Origin: Oscillospiraceae bacterium
Lineage (GTDB): Bacteria > Bacillota > Clostridia > Oscillospirales > Ruminococcaceae
Length of the DNA: 33,303 nt
Assembly (NCBI GenBank): GCA_009777445.1
Contig: WRLV01000019.1
Location: forward strand, 1 to 33,303
Direction: 5' to 3'
Shown here: positions 10,892 to 22,200 of the stretch, one piece after another
Layout: each line of letters begins with the position of its first letter
Position numbering within the stretch: the first letter of the stretch is position 1
Notes under the pieces: generated by a model
The model's database searches: none
Seen by the model: the letters and a program-made list of their open reading frames with translations, nothing else
What the model was told of the DNA's origin: nothing
Translations under genes and position numbers: made by a program

Positions 10892-12412
10892 TCAAAGCAC
10901 CTTCTCTTTTATAAATTTTTCGGTAAAGTGTTTGAGCGCGTTCTTCAAGTCGTCTTCGATTTGAAGAGTCAACACTTTCTCTTTTTTGAGAGTGGTTTTT
11001 AAATCGCCTTGAGAAGTTTCGATATACTCAAATAATTCACTCTCATATTGAGCAACAAGGCTCACCGGAATTTCTTTTAAATAGTCGTTAATAACGGCAT
11101 AAATTATAAAGATTTGGTCTTCAACGGTGTAAGGAGAGCTTTGTTTTTGTTTGAGCACTTCAACTATTCTCTCACCCTTTGCAAGACGGTTTTTGGTGTC
11201 GGTATCAAGGTCTGAACCAAACTGAGCGAACGCTTGCAACTCGCGATATTGTGAATATTCGAGTTTCAAAGGGCCCGACACTTTTCTCATCGCTTTGATT
11301 TGAGCGTTACCGCCCACACGCGACACTGACACGCCCGGGTTTACCGCAGGGCGTATTCCGGCGTTAAAGAGTTCGGTCTCAAGAAAGATTTGCCCGTCTG
11401 TGATTGAAATAACGTTAGTCGGGATATAGGCGGAAATGTCACCCGCTTGGGTTTCGATAATCGGCAACGCGGTTAGTGAACCGCCGCCGTAATCTTTGTT
11501 CAGGTTAGCGGCGCGCTCTAACAATCTTGAATGAAGATAGAACACATCGCCGGGATAAGCCTCACGCCCCGGTGGTCTTTTCAGCAACAGCGAGAGTGCG
11601 CGATAAGCCACGGCGTGTTTAGACAAATCGTCATAAATGATAAGTACATCTTTACCCTTGTCCATAAAATATTCGCCCATAGCGCAACCCGAATAGGGTG
11701 CGATATAAAGCAAGGGGGCAGGCTCAGAAGCGTTCGCCGCAACAACAATCGAATAGTCTAATGCGCCCGCATTTCTAAGCGTTTCAACAGCCGTCGCAAC
11801 GGTAGAGCTTTTTTGCCCGATTGCGACATAAATGCAGATTACGCCTGTTCCCTTTTGATTTATAATAGTGTCTAATGCAATGGTGGTTTTCCCCGTTTGG
11901 CGGTCGCCGATAATAAGCTCACGCTGACCTCTGCCAATGGGAATCATAGAGTCAATCGCCTTAATCCCTGTTTGAAGAGGGACATTTACCGTTTGACGGG
12001 TGATAATACCCGGGGCGATTTTTTCAATTGGCCTTGTTTCTTTTGCTAAGACGGGGCCTTTTCCGTCAACGGGTTGCCCTAACGAGTTTACCACGCGCCC
12101 CAACATTTCATCACCAACGGGAACAGCTATGATTTTTCCGGTGCGTTTAACAATCGCCCCTTCTTTAATTTCTCCGTCAGAGCCTAACATAACCGCGCCC
12201 ACAAAATCTTGCTCAAGGTTAAGCGCGATACACTTTACTCCGTTCTCAAACTCCAAGAGCTCGTTGAGCATACACTTTTCAAGACCATGTATGCGGACAA
12301 TTCCGTCACCGACAGTTACAACAGTTCCCGTGTCGGCAAAGCGAATTTTCGTGTCAAAGCTTTTAATCTGCTCTTTTATTACAGCAGTAATTTCATCCGG
12401 ACGTAAATTCAT
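10892..12412 (-). CDS. atpA: F1 ATP synthase alpha subunit
   Basis: 506 aa, normal length. Non-catalytic nucleotide-binding subunit of F1. The Walker A is GDRQTGKTT; the alpha-family signatures [37 protein letters not shown] and [20 protein letters not shown] are visible. The ATG has an AAAGGA site and follows atpH by 29 bases. Confidence 0.98.
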   Translation of the reverse strand: MNLRPDEITAVIKEQIKSFDTKIRFADTGTVVTVGDGIVRIHGLEKCMLNELLEFENGVKCIALNLEQDFVGAVMLGSDGEIKEGAIVKRTGKIIAVPVGDEMLGRVVNSLGQPVDGKGPVLAKETRPIEKIAPGIITRQTVNVPLQTGIKAIDSMIPIGRGQRELIIGDRQTGKTTIALDTIINQKGTGVICIYVAIGQKSSTVATAVETLRNAGALDYSIVVAANASEPAPLLYIAPYSGCAMGEYFMDKGKDVLIIYDDLSKHAVAYRALSLLLKRPPGREAYPGDVFYLHSRLLERAANLNKDYGGGSLTALPIIETQAGDISAYIPTNVISITDGQIFLETELFNAGIRPAVNPGVSVSRVGGNAQIKAMRKVSGPLKLEYSQYRELQAFAQFGSDLDTDTKNRLAKGERIVEVLKQKQSSPYTVEDQIFIIYAVINDYLKEIPVSLVAQYESELFEYIETSQGDLKTTLKKEKVLTLQIEDDLKNALKHFTEKFIKEKVL

Positions 12413-12441
12413 GTCTTTCGAGCTGTCCTTTCATAAATTAT

Positions 12442-13002
12442 TTATGCAATTATATTTGTAATGTCATTTTTCAATGCTTCAAGCCTTGTTTTAACGCTGC
12501 CGTCAAGGCGTGTGCTACCATAATCAAGGATTATGCCGCCAATTAGAGTCGTGTCAACTTTCTCAGAAAGCAGGATTGTCTTATTGGTGAGCGTTTCCAT
12601 CTTAGCCTTTATTTTGCCACGCAAGTCATCGCTTAACGGGGCTGTGGCGGTGACAGTGATTTCCATAATCCCGAAAGCGTTGTTATAACGCTGACGAAAT
12701 TCCCGAACAACACGCTCAAAACCGCCTATTCGGTGATTGCTGACTAACACTTTCAAGAAGTTCAACAGATACTCACAGACGTTGCCCGAAAACGCTTTGT
12801 CTATGAGTTCGAGCTTTTCTTCTTGCGACACGACAGGCGTTTTCATGAGCTTAACAAACTCCGGCGTGTCGGCAAAAATCTGTTCAACCGCTTTTAGCTC
12901 AGACAGCATATTAGTAAGCACCTCCTGCGCGCCGTCAGCGGCAGACTCTGAAACTAATGAAAACAGGGCTTCGGAATAAACCTTTTCAAATGATGTCGCC
13001 AT
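12442..13002 (-). CDS. atpH: F1 ATP synthase delta subunit
   Basis: 186 aa. Part of the peripheral stalk that joins F1 to the b subunit. The N-terminal helical domain begins with a YSEALFSL motif; the C-terminal conserved segment DTTLIGGIILDYGSTRLDGSVKTRLE is typical of OSCP/delta proteins. A GAGGGTG site precedes the ATG. It lies between atpF and atpA in the standard gene order. Confidence 0.95.
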   Translation of the reverse strand: MATSFEKVYSEALFSLVSESAADGAQEVLTNMLSELKAVEQIFADTPEFVKLMKTPVVSQEEKLELIDKAFSGNVCEYLLNFLKVLVSNHRIGGFERVVREFRQRYNNAFGIMEITVTATAPLSDDLRGKIKAKMETLTNKTILLSEKVDTTLIGGIILDYGSTRLDGSVKTRLEALKNDITNIIA

Positions 13003-13025
13003 ATACTCTCACACCCTCTTACTTA

Positions 13026-13553
13026 TTACTTAATTTTAACAATAAAGTTTTCGATTAACTTTTCGTTATCGGCTTTGTTGATTTCTTTTTCGGCGACTTT
13101 TTGAGCCGCCATGATAACAAGCTCTGAAATTTGGTTCTTGATTTCGTTTATTGCGCGCTTTTTCTCGCGCTCAATTTCCTCAGTCGCTTTGTCGCGAATT
13201 CGCCCTGCTTCTTCTTTTGCTGCACGGATAATTTCGCTTTCGCGCTCTTGCGCTTTGACAACTGCTTCTGAGACTATTTGGCGTGCTTCGTTTTTGGTTT
13301 CGGTGAGTTTTTTAAGATATTCTTTTTCGCTCGCTAACGCGCTCTCTTTCGCTTTTGTTGCATCTGCTGTTTCTTTGTTAATCAGTTCACGGCGTTTTTC
13401 GAGAATTGCCGTAATCTTCTTATGCACGAAAAAGCGATACATCAACACAATCAGCAAGGTGTTAACAAGGGTTGCCACTATTGTGACCGGGTCGATAGCG
13501 ACTATAGAGGTATACCAAGGCGTTGCGGTCGCGATAATACCGGGCATAGTCAT
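13026..13553 (-). CDS. atpF: Fo ATP synthase b subunit
   Basis: 175 aa from the chosen ATG. One N-terminal membrane helix (VTIVATLVNTLLIVLMYRFFV), then a long charged coiled coil (KKITAILEKRRELINKETADATKAKE...) forming the peripheral stalk. The track starts at a GTG (13568), but that codon overlaps the AAAGGTGG ribosome site, so the ATG at 13553 (or 13547) is the better start. Confidence 0.93.
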   Translation of the reverse strand: MTMPGIIATATPWYTSIVAIDPVTIVATLVNTLLIVLMYRFFVHKKITAILEKRRELINKETADATKAKESALASEKEYLKKLTETKNEARQIVSEAVVKAQERESEIIRAAKEEAGRIRDKATEEIEREKKRAINEIKNQISELVIMAAQKVAEKEINKADNEKLIENFIVKIK

Positions 13554-13592
13554 ATGTGGCGGCACCACCTTTCATAAACAATTTTTTCTTTA

Positions 13593-13898
<306 letters not shown>

Positions 13899-13921
13899 CT
13901 AACCTCCTAAATAGTTTTTAT

Positions 13922-13950
13922 ATTATCCCCTTAGGGAAAACGACGGACAA
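13922..13950 (-). promoter_or_regulatory. Possible internal promoter upstream of atpE
   Basis: On the minus strand: TTGTCC, 17-base spacer, GATAAT, ending 27 bases before the atpE ATG. The -35-like hexamer is the edge of the TTGACAA-type repeat arm. Match to consensus is moderate (4/6 and 5/6). It could boost transcription of the highly expressed c subunit and downstream genes. Confidence 0.4.
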
Positions 13951-14092
13951 TTGACAATTGACAATGGACAATTGACAATGGTGGAGTCGCTGTCGCGACT
14001 TATTAGAATTTATAACAATTGTGGCAAAGGAAATCCGTCCGCGCAAGCGGACACAATAATTGTCAATTGTCAATTGTACATTGTCAATTGTC
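13945..14092. repeat. TTGACAA-arm hairpin element, inverted pair, in the atpE-atpB gap
   Basis: Left arm GGACAATTGACAATTGACAA..., then hairpin AGTCGC-TGTC-GCGACT; right side has hairpin GTCCGC-GCAA-GCGGAC, then ATTGTCAATTGTCAATTG... as the inverted arm. In reverse complement the right hairpin is identical to the one at 32872-32887. The element runs into atpB and supplies its last codons and stop (GAC AAT TGA). Confidence 0.9.
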
Positions 14093-14827
14093 ACTTGACG
14101 TGTCTCCCATTGCAACATAGACCATTGTGAGCATCATAAAGATGTATGCTTGTATAACCGCTGTGAAAATATCAAAATAAAGCGACAAAACAGCAGGAAT
14201 GCCGATGGCCGCTAAACCGTATGCTAATGCGCTTAGTGAGAAATAAATCAAGCCGCCCAAAACCGTCCCCGCAAGTATGTTTGCGAAGTGACGAACGGTT
14301 TGAGACAAGGGGTTCGCGAACTCGCCGATAATATTAAACGGCAACATAAATTTCATCGGCTCAACAAAACTGCCGAAATAGCCCTTAACTCCACCGGTTT
14401 TAAACTTATTACGAGTGACGAGAATAAAGGTGATAATCCCCCATGTTCCGACAACCGAAAGTTCAGAGGTCGGGGGTTTAAGCCCCAACAATCCCATAAG
14501 AGAGCTAAGCAGAGAAATAAAGAACAACGCGGTTATGTAGCAAGTGTAGTTCTTATACTTAACCCCCATTGTGTCGCGAACGGTATTGCCAAAGAAGGTG
14601 ACAATGGTTTCGACAAAAACCTGCTTCTTTGAGGTGGGGTTTAGCTTTAAGTTTCTGCCTAACGCAAAAAACAAAAGCCCCAATAAAAACGTGACAAACA
14701 GCTGAATAAAGACCGTTTCGGTCACATAAAAAGTGTGCCCGAACAACTCAAACTCAAAGACAATCAATGCCCCCGTTACGCTAAACGCGCTTTCTTCTGA
14801 AGTTAGGGATATTATATTTTCGCTCAT
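14084..14827 (-). CDS. atpB: Fo ATP synthase a subunit
   Basis: 247 aa integral membrane protein with about five helices; it forms the ion half-channels next to the c-ring. The essential arginine is in FANPLSQTVRHFANILAG (SxxxRxFxN pattern), and the C-terminal helix IQAYIFMMLTMVYVAMGD is typical. It overlaps the atpI-like gene by four bases (ATGA). Its final codons (SSDN-stop) lie within a repeat element, so the C-terminus was probably altered by the insertion. Confidence 0.96.
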   Translation of the reverse strand: MSENIISLTSEESAFSVTGALIVFEFELFGHTFYVTETVFIQLFVTFLLGLLFFALGRNLKLNPTSKKQVFVETIVTFFGNTVRDTMGVKYKNYTCYITALFFISLLSSLMGLLGLKPPTSELSVVGTWGIITFILVTRNKFKTGGVKGYFGSFVEPMKFMLPFNIIGEFANPLSQTVRHFANILAGTVLGGLIYFSLSALAYGLAAIGIPAVLSLYFDIFTAVIQAYIFMMLTMVYVAMGDTSSDN

Positions 14828-15249
14828 AAACTAAAGCCTCCTTTGTTAATGTTTGCTTTAATAACCATGTATAACCTTATAAAAAACAATGGTGGAAGAA
14901 GTGTTACGGGGCTTGTTATGTCAAGACTAAGGCAAATCGCCAAACAAAAGAACAATGCAATATGTCTGACGAAAAACCTAACGCCGACATCGACTTTTGC
15001 CCGCTTTCTTGAAGCTCTCACGCTAACCGCCTTAGTGCAAGACATTGCCATAAAATAAAAGTTTAAAAGTGATAAAACACTGCCGATTAAAATTCCGCTG
15101 TAGAGTCGATAATCAAAAAACTGCCAAATTACGTTAATGATTATGCAAACGGCTGTCATTAACCCCACGCTAACGAGATAAAAGGGAATGACTTTTCTCA
15201 TTTGCTCCCAAACTGCCCTGTGAGCCTTGTTTCCCCTAATTGGCGGCAT
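14824..15249 (-). CDS. atpI: AtpI-like membrane protein of the ATP synthase operon
   Basis: 141 aa with four predicted membrane segments (VIPFYLVSVGLMTAVCIIINV; LYSGILIGSVLSLLNFYFMAMS; FFVRHIALFFCLAICLSL; LLPPLFFIRLYMVI). The G-x-L-x-S-L-x-N-F pattern in helix 2 and its place just before atpB fit AtpI, thought to help c-ring assembly and ion supply. It overlaps the upstream gene by one base (TAATG) and atpB by four. The family is poorly conserved, so position carries much of the call. Confidence 0.75.
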   Translation of the reverse strand: MPPIRGNKAHRAVWEQMRKVIPFYLVSVGLMTAVCIIINVIWQFFDYRLYSGILIGSVLSLLNFYFMAMSCTKAVSVRASRKRAKVDVGVRFFVRHIALFFCLAICLSLDITSPVTLLPPLFFIRLYMVIKANINKGGFSL

Positions 15250-15524
15250 TAGTCATAGTCCTTTCTGTCGGTCTTGTATTTTCGATATGGGTCTTTTTCG
15301 TCTTTGCCGTAAATCAAAATAAGTTTATACAGATAAGAGATGAGTGAAGCCAACATTATGACAATCCCCAAAACTATGGAAATTGCGGCGAGTACATCAG
15401 GCAACTCGAATCGACGGACAACCCAAACTCCGCCGACAACAAAGACCAAAAGCGGTGTGATTACCACAAAAGAAATTTGGCTGAATACCGTATATGCACG
15501 CGCGAGCTTAATTTTATCTTTCAT
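15249..15524 (-). CDS. AtpZ/AtpI-type small membrane protein
   Basis: 91 aa from the chosen start (MKDKIKLARAYTVFSQISF). Two membrane helices: FSQISFVVITPLLVFVVGGVWV and LAAISIVLGIVIMLASLISYLYKL, the hairpin layout of AtpZ proteins, which partner AtpI at the head of ATP synthase operons. The track's start at 15557 would overlap the upstream gene by 31 bases and has GGAAG touching the ATG; the ATG at 15524 lies two bases after the upstream stop and fits re-initiation, though it lacks its own ribosome site. Confidence 0.65.
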   Translation of the reverse strand: MKDKIKLARAYTVFSQISFVVITPLLVFVVGGVWVVRRFELPDVLAAISIVLGIVIMLASLISYLYKLILIYGKDEKDPYRKYKTDRKDYD

Positions 15525-15526
15525 AA

Positions 15527-16138
15527 TTATTGATAGATGATTTTCGTTAGCAGCCATCTTCCGTCTTGTTTCACCATTGTTGTGTCAAGGCTTACCGGTT
15601 CGCCGTCTATGCTTAGTGTGACTTTCAGTGCGGCCTCACTCTCGGTTTCGGGGAATAATTCATAACTTAGACCTTCCCAGCTTAGCTGATAGTTGGTGTT
15701 TCGTTTTTGTGCGAATTCTTCTCCAATCCCCAATTCGCCGCCGCGTTCGCGGTAAAGCGGTTGAGAGTCACCAAACGGGTTGTTTTTAATCCTGTCCGCT
15801 TCTGACGGGACGAAAGTGGTGTCCACAATCTCATCAATATCGGCGATGGTTTTATATTTTTCGCTGTCAACGATATAGATGCCGTCTTCCGGAAGGTTCC
15901 CGTATGGTTCGGGTTTGGTGTCAAGCCCGACTAAATAATATAATCTGACGACTTCGTGATTATTTTCTATGAGCCGTTCGGCATTAGCTTTCATTTCGGC
16001 GCGTTGTTCATCGCTCAAAGGCACTGAAACCGAAACTTGTGCGTTTGTATTCATCTGCCACAGTGCGAAAACCGCAAGAGCGACAGCAAGAAAACCAACC
16101 ACCAAAGTCACGCCGAACACAGTCCTGTTTCCTATCAT
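15527..16138 (-). CDS. Membrane-anchored hypothetical protein, first gene of the atp operon
   Basis: 203 aa. I do not recognise the family. One N-terminal membrane anchor (residues about 7-28, VFGVTLVVGFLAVALAVFALW) is followed by a soluble, probably extracytoplasmic domain of about 170 residues. Its C-terminus (LKVTLSIDGEPVSL...KQDGRWLLTKIIYQ) resembles the NTF2/DUF4878-like 'W-x-[IL]' end seen in small secreted domains, but that is only a shape impression. A strong AGGGGGA site and a consensus promoter precede it, making it the lead gene of the ATP synthase transcript. A role in the synthase is suggested only by position. Confidence 0.7.
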   Translation of the reverse strand: MIGNRTVFGVTLVVGFLAVALAVFALWQMNTNAQVSVSVPLSDEQRAEMKANAERLIENNHEVVRLYYLVGLDTKPEPYGNLPEDGIYIVDSEKYKTIADIDEIVDTTFVPSEADRIKNNPFGDSQPLYRERGGELGIGEEFAQKRNTNYQLSWEGLSYELFPETESEAALKVTLSIDGEPVSLDTTMVKQDGRWLLTKIIYQ

Positions 16139-16167
16139 AAATCCCCCTGTTTTAATCCTTAAAATTA

Positions 16168-16196
16168 ATTATACACTATTGGAATAAAATTATCAA
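16168..16196 (-). promoter_or_regulatory. Main promoter of the atp-pyrG-polA-rimI operon
   Basis: On the minus strand: TTGATA, 17-base spacer, TATAAT, 30 bases before the ATG at 16138. It drives about 12.7 kb of closely packed genes with no strong terminator seen before rimI. The rest of 16139-16296 is A/T-rich and must also hold the promoter of the divergent glucan synthase gene, for which I see no clear consensus. Confidence 0.85.
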
Positions 16197-16296
16197 GACT
16201 TTTTTTAAAATTTTACTTTTTTTACAAAATTTATTATTTTTGCTAAATTTGGGCAGAATAATCTTAAACTTAACTTAATTAAGGAGAGGCAAAACA

Positions 16297-19200
16297 GTGC
16301 AAAATGAAAAAATAGCCGAGATTATATCGAAAAAGGGTAAGAGAGTCGCGAAATATAAGTTCAACCGACAGCTGAAAAATTTTGAGCGGCAACTTAAATT
16401 CAATATTGTGAAGAATTTAACCGCCGGCTTAGTCGCCGGAGAATGGCGGTTGGCTCAAAAAGAAATTCGTATGCTAATGACGAGGGACAAAGAAGTATAT
16501 ATCAGCGTGAGCGGCGACACAGGGCTTCCTGTTGTCGGCGAGTTGCTTGACGGGCTTATGACAGACGAAATCAACGAAAACACCGTTTGCGAGTGTATAG
16601 ATAAGGCTTCAAGGACAAAATATATTCCCTCGATGGATATTGACAACTTAGTTTGGGCGGCGAAGTTTTCGGTTATAAACCGTTATATTAAACAATTAAG
16701 CGCGAGTGTGGCTGACGGAACTCAAAACCCGGAGCCGAAAATTTCAGACATGGCGGCGCGACTCGGGCGTTTCGCCGCTTTAGACGAGAGTGAATTGACG
16801 TTAAGGCTTAATCCGCTTGAAAAAATTTATTCAGACGACTCGCTCTATCCCAAAATGACAGCCGAAACAAAGGCGTTATACAGAAAAATGAGCGCGCAAA
16901 CAGCAATCGCCACCGACCGCGATGAGGACCGAATGGCGCGTGAATATCTCATTCGCTGTAAAGAGAATGAGCATGTCGGCAAGCTCATATTTTCAGAATA
17001 CAGAAATATTTTTCCGTTTGCTAATCCTGTTGTATATACGTTGGTGATTGGATTGAGTGCGGCGGCTTTGAGCGCGGTGGTGGGTTTTTTCTTTGGCGTT
17101 TTAGGGGGAATGGCTTCATTCTTTCCCATCATGGCGGCTATTAAGCCTATAGTCGATTTATCAATCACCAAAACAGCACGGGTAACCGCCCCAATTCCCG
17201 CCATGAAACTTTCGGGAGACATTCCCAAAAACGCCAAAACCCTTTGCTGCATTTCAACCTTGCTGTCGAACAAAGGCGATGCAACAGCAGGGCTGAAAAA
17301 GTTAAAGGCAGTTCGGGAGAAAAACCACGCAAAAAACCTTACCTATTGTCTGCTTTGCGACCTGCCGCCTTCTGATTCAAGCGCGGAAAAGTCAGACAAC
17401 GGTTTGATTTATGCGGCAAAAGAAGCGTTTGAAGGGCAGGACGATTTTGTCATTTTAATCCGCGAAAGGGTGTATTCAAAAACCCAGCGAACATGGCAGG
17501 GCGATGAGAGAAAACGCGGCGCGATTTTGGCGTTAGCTGAGTTGTTGCGCAAAAAGCAAAGAAAACAGGGAGGGTTTCGGGCGATTTACGGCGACCTTTT
17601 GGCACTTGAAGATGTCAAGTATATCTTAGCACTTGACTATGACACGTTGCCGCTTATGGACAGCGTTTCGGAATTAGTGGGCATCGCCTTACACCCGTTG
17701 TCGCAAGGAAAGGGAATAATCGCGCCGCGAATGAGCACGACATTAACCTCTTATCTCAAAACGGGGTTTTCACGTGCAATGACCGCAAACGGCGGCACGG
17801 CGGGCGCGTCAACCTATGACAGTTTTGCGGGCGAGATGTATCAAGATTGTTTCGGCGAAGGAATTTTCACCGGCAAAGGACTAATCGATGTTGACATATT
17901 TGCGGAATGTTTTGAGCGTGACTTTCAAAATGGGCGCAAAGACTTCCCCCCCGAAAGAATACTCTCGCATGACATACTTGAAGGTGGGCATATGGGAGTT
18001 ATATATGCCGGAAACGTTGAGTTCTCAGACAGCTTTCCCGAAACATCGAGTGCTTATTTTAAGCGGCAACATCGCTGGTTGAGAGGAGATTTGCAAAACT
18101 TCCCTCAGATTTTTAACAAAAATCTGTCGGCTTTAACTAAGGTAAAGCTTGCCGACAATGTTCGCAGGGCGGTTACTCCGCTCTTTTCGATGTTGCTGTT
18201 AGTCTACGGGCTTGCCGCCGCAAACGGTTGGTTTTTTGCTTTGAGTATAATCTCAACATTAAGCCCTTTTTTAACAGGCTTTTTCCCGAGCATTATACGG
18301 GGAAGACGATTCTCAAACTATCGAAAGTTTTATGCCCCCGTTGTTTCTCAAAGCGCGCAGTTAATCAGGCAGTGCGTGTTAGAGGTTATGTTGCTGCCCC
18401 AAAATGCGTTGGTGTCGTCAGATGCCTTGTTCCGCGCCGTGTGGCGAATGTCGGTCAGCAAAAGAAGACTGTTAGACTGGACGGCATCCGATAAATTCAG
18501 CTCTAAAAAAGGTTACGCTCATATGTTGTGGGCGCAAGTCTTGTCTTTGGTTATTTTGGGAATGTCTGTGTTTTCTCTTATAACGGCGGCACTTGGGGTA
18601 AGCGATTATGAGATGTGGGTAGCGATTTCGGGAGTCATTGTGTCGGGATTCTTTTTATCAGCATTACCCACCCTTATGTATATCGACAAAACAAGCGGAC
18701 AAATTCCGCCGCTTGTCACCGCCGGCATGAGGAAAGAGCTTAATGCCCACGTAAAAAAAATGTGGAATTTTTATGCCGATTATGTTGTCGAAGAACACAA
18801 TTTTTTACCGCCCGACAATGTTCAATACGCGCCGCTTTATCGGGTATGCGCAAGAACTTCCCCCACTAATATCGGAATGTATCTCTTATCTATTTTGTCG
18901 GTCTATTATTTTAAAATCATAACTAAAAAAGAGCTTCTCACACGTGTGGAGAACACCCTCACCACCATTGAAAAAATGGAAAAATGGAAAGGTAATCTCT
19001 TAAACTGGTATGAAACAAAGGGGCTTTCAAAGGTTTCGGGATTTGTTTCATCGGTTGACAGCGGCAACTTTCTTTGTTGCATATTAGCCCTCAAAGAAGG
19101 GTTGAAAGCCGAAAGCGGCGGCGAAAACCTTGTGGCACGCATCGAAAAAATTATAGACGACACTGATTTAAAGGCATTTTTCAACGAGAATAAACAACTG

Positions 19201-22200
19201 TTCAGCATAGGCTTTGACTTAGATAAGGGCGAAATGTCGCGACACCATTATGATTTGTTAATGTCTGAAGCGCGAATGATGTCTTATTATGCAATCGGCA
19301 AAGGTGTGGCGGACAAGCGACACTGGCGAAGTCTCGGCAGAACTATGGGCAAACAAGGGCGATATGCCGCCCCAATTGCCTGGACGGGGACTATGTTTGA
19401 ATATTTTATGCCCGAGCTTTTGCTAAAGTCAAAGTTCGGGGGAATGGGGTATGAGGGCTTAAAGTTCGCGCTCTATTGTCAAAAAAAGCGAGCGGCGGCA
19501 ATAGGGATTCCTTTTGGAATGTCTGAGAGCGGTTATTATGCCTTTGACAATGAGCTTAACTATCAATATAAGGCGCACGGTGTCGGGGCAGTCGGGCTTA
19601 AAGAAGGTTTAGACCGCGAAAGAGTGGTGTCACCCTATTCGAGTTATCTCGCCATGATGTCAGAGCCTGTTGCTTCTTATAATAATCTTACACGCTTAGA
19701 AGAGTTGGGGGCTTGCCACCCGAAATACGGATTTTATGAGGCTGTTGACTTTACCGTCAGTCGAACAGGCTCAGGGTACGCCGTTATAAAAAGCCATATG
19801 GCGCACCATGTCGGAATGAGCATAGCCGCCGTTACCAACACCCTTTTAGACGGTATTCTCTGCAAACGGTTTTTAAGCGACCCGGGCATGAAAAGAGCAG
19901 AAGAGTTGTTAGAAGAAAAAATCATTGCCGGGGAAACGCTTTTAGGAGAACCCGAACGTCAAAGAGAGGATGAAAGCCATATGAACACAGAAGAATTTAA
20001 GCACGTCTCAATCTTTAACCCACAGGTGACGGCATTGTCTAATGGGGTAATTACCCTTTTTTGCGCCGACTTCGGCTTGCAAGAAACGCTGTATAAAGGG
20101 CTTAACAACGTTCGACATACAGCAGACCTCATGAACCCTCGCGGAATGATGTATGCGTTCAGCGAACAAGAGCATGTCATGCCGTTTTATTCTCACCCGT
20201 CTTTTGACGAGAGCATAAGACTCATGCCCCAACGCGTTTTATTCAAAAACAACACCGTGGAATATGAACGCAGTTACAGAGGGCTTAGATGTGCTATGCA
20301 GGTCTTTCTTCACCCAAGCAAGCCCTTAGAAATCAGAAAGTTCAGCGCGCAAAACTCATCGGGAATAAAACGTCAACTAACCCTTGCCGCCTTCTTAGAG
20401 CCAACTTTAGCGCGCACTGTTGACACCGAGGCTCACCCGGCTTTCTCTGACCTGTTCACCGACCTTAGCTTTGACAGCGAACATCAACTTTTTATTGTCA
20501 AAAAAACCGAGCGCAATTCAGGCGGCAGTAACCTTCCTCAAAAGCAGACGTTTATGGCGATTGGCTGTAAAAACCGCGAGGACATTTCTTATTCATTTGA
20601 CCGCGAGAGTGTCCTTTCCAGAAATCGGGGAATTTTTTCTGCTTTTAAGAAAGCGCGGTTTCGTGATAATAATGATGTGTGCGTTCCTTCGCCGTGTTTG
20701 TTTTTGAAAGTTGATTTTCCGCTTGATGCACACGCTCAAAAAGAAACCGAGTTGTTTTTCTGTTACGGTGAAAGCCGTGATGAGGTAATAGGCTTAGCGC
20801 ACTCACACCGCTTTGAGGGCGTGCAACCAAACGATGACATTGTTACCCCGATTGTTTATGACACGCTTTACGGCAGAATTATCAGAAAAGCGCTTCCGTT
20901 TATTCTTTTTACCCCTGATGTTGACAAGAAAGCGGTTATGGCTAATCGCATGTCGAAAGACGGGCTGTTCAGATTTGGAATATCGGGCGACCTGCCCTTA
21001 GTTGTCTTTTGGTTTAAAGACCGCGCAGGATATATTGACGGCGCGCTTCAGATGAAAAAAATCTTGTCGATTTGTATGGTTAATTTTGATTTGATGGTGG
21101 TTTGTGAGAATAAAGAGCAGCTAATCTTAACCCAAAGAATAGCGGCGGAGCTTAATCTTGAAAATGCCGTCCATATTATAATAAAGAGTGAGATTGACCA
21201 AGAGACACTCACCCTCATACGAGCTGTGTCGGCATATCAAATCAGTTCTAACGATTTTTTGTGGCCCGAGAGAGAAAAGTCTAATCCCGGTTTCCCACCC
21301 ATCTTAAAGTGCCAAAGTCGGCGAGCCGCCGGTGGCAAATCAACTGTTTCAGAGACAGGGTTCAGCGAAAAGGGTGATGTTTATTATATAGACAAAACGC
21401 CCGACATACCCTGGTGTAATCTTCTTGCCAACAGTCAGTTCGGATGTTTGGTTTCTGATTGCGCTTTGGGCTTTTCGTGGGCACTCAACAGCCGCGAAAA
21501 CAAGCTCACCCCATGGAACAACGACCTTCTTTCCGACAATAAAGGCGAGCGGCTGATTATGAAAACGGGAGGCGATATGTATGATATAATCGATGGGGCG
21601 GCAGTAGAGTTTGCCCCAAATAAAGCGGACTATAAAAGCTGTGCGCGCCAGATTTCAACTCACACCAGAATAAGAGTTTTTGAAAAGGGAATGGGTAAAG
21701 AAATAACCGTAGTCTTAAGCAATAAGGCAAAGTTTCAAAAAAATATCAGCTTAGCGTTTTATTTTGAGCCGGTGTTAGATGCCGACCGAAAAAATGCGCA
21801 GTTGTTGCAACCATCGACTGCTGAAAATGCCTTGATTTTTAAGACTCACGCAAACGGTGTTTTCAGCGGTGCGTTAGTTGTTTGTGCTGACAGAGAAGCC
21901 GTCTTCACCACCGAACGCAGGGCGTTTTTCAACGGCGATTGGAAAAAAGAAAGCCTGTCCCCTTCTTATGACGTTTGCGGAGCAGTTATAGTAAAGCTTG
22001 AACTTCCTCCCAAATACACCGACAAGGTAAAGTTCATTTTAGCGTTCACAAAAAATCATGAAGAACCACTTTCTATTCTTGAGGCATTGAAAAAACAAAA
22101 TTTCGCCCCACCCATTGTCGCGCCCGATATTAAATCGACTCAACACAGCGAGCTTAACCACCTTTATAAGTATTGGTTGCCGTGGCAGATTATCGGCGGC

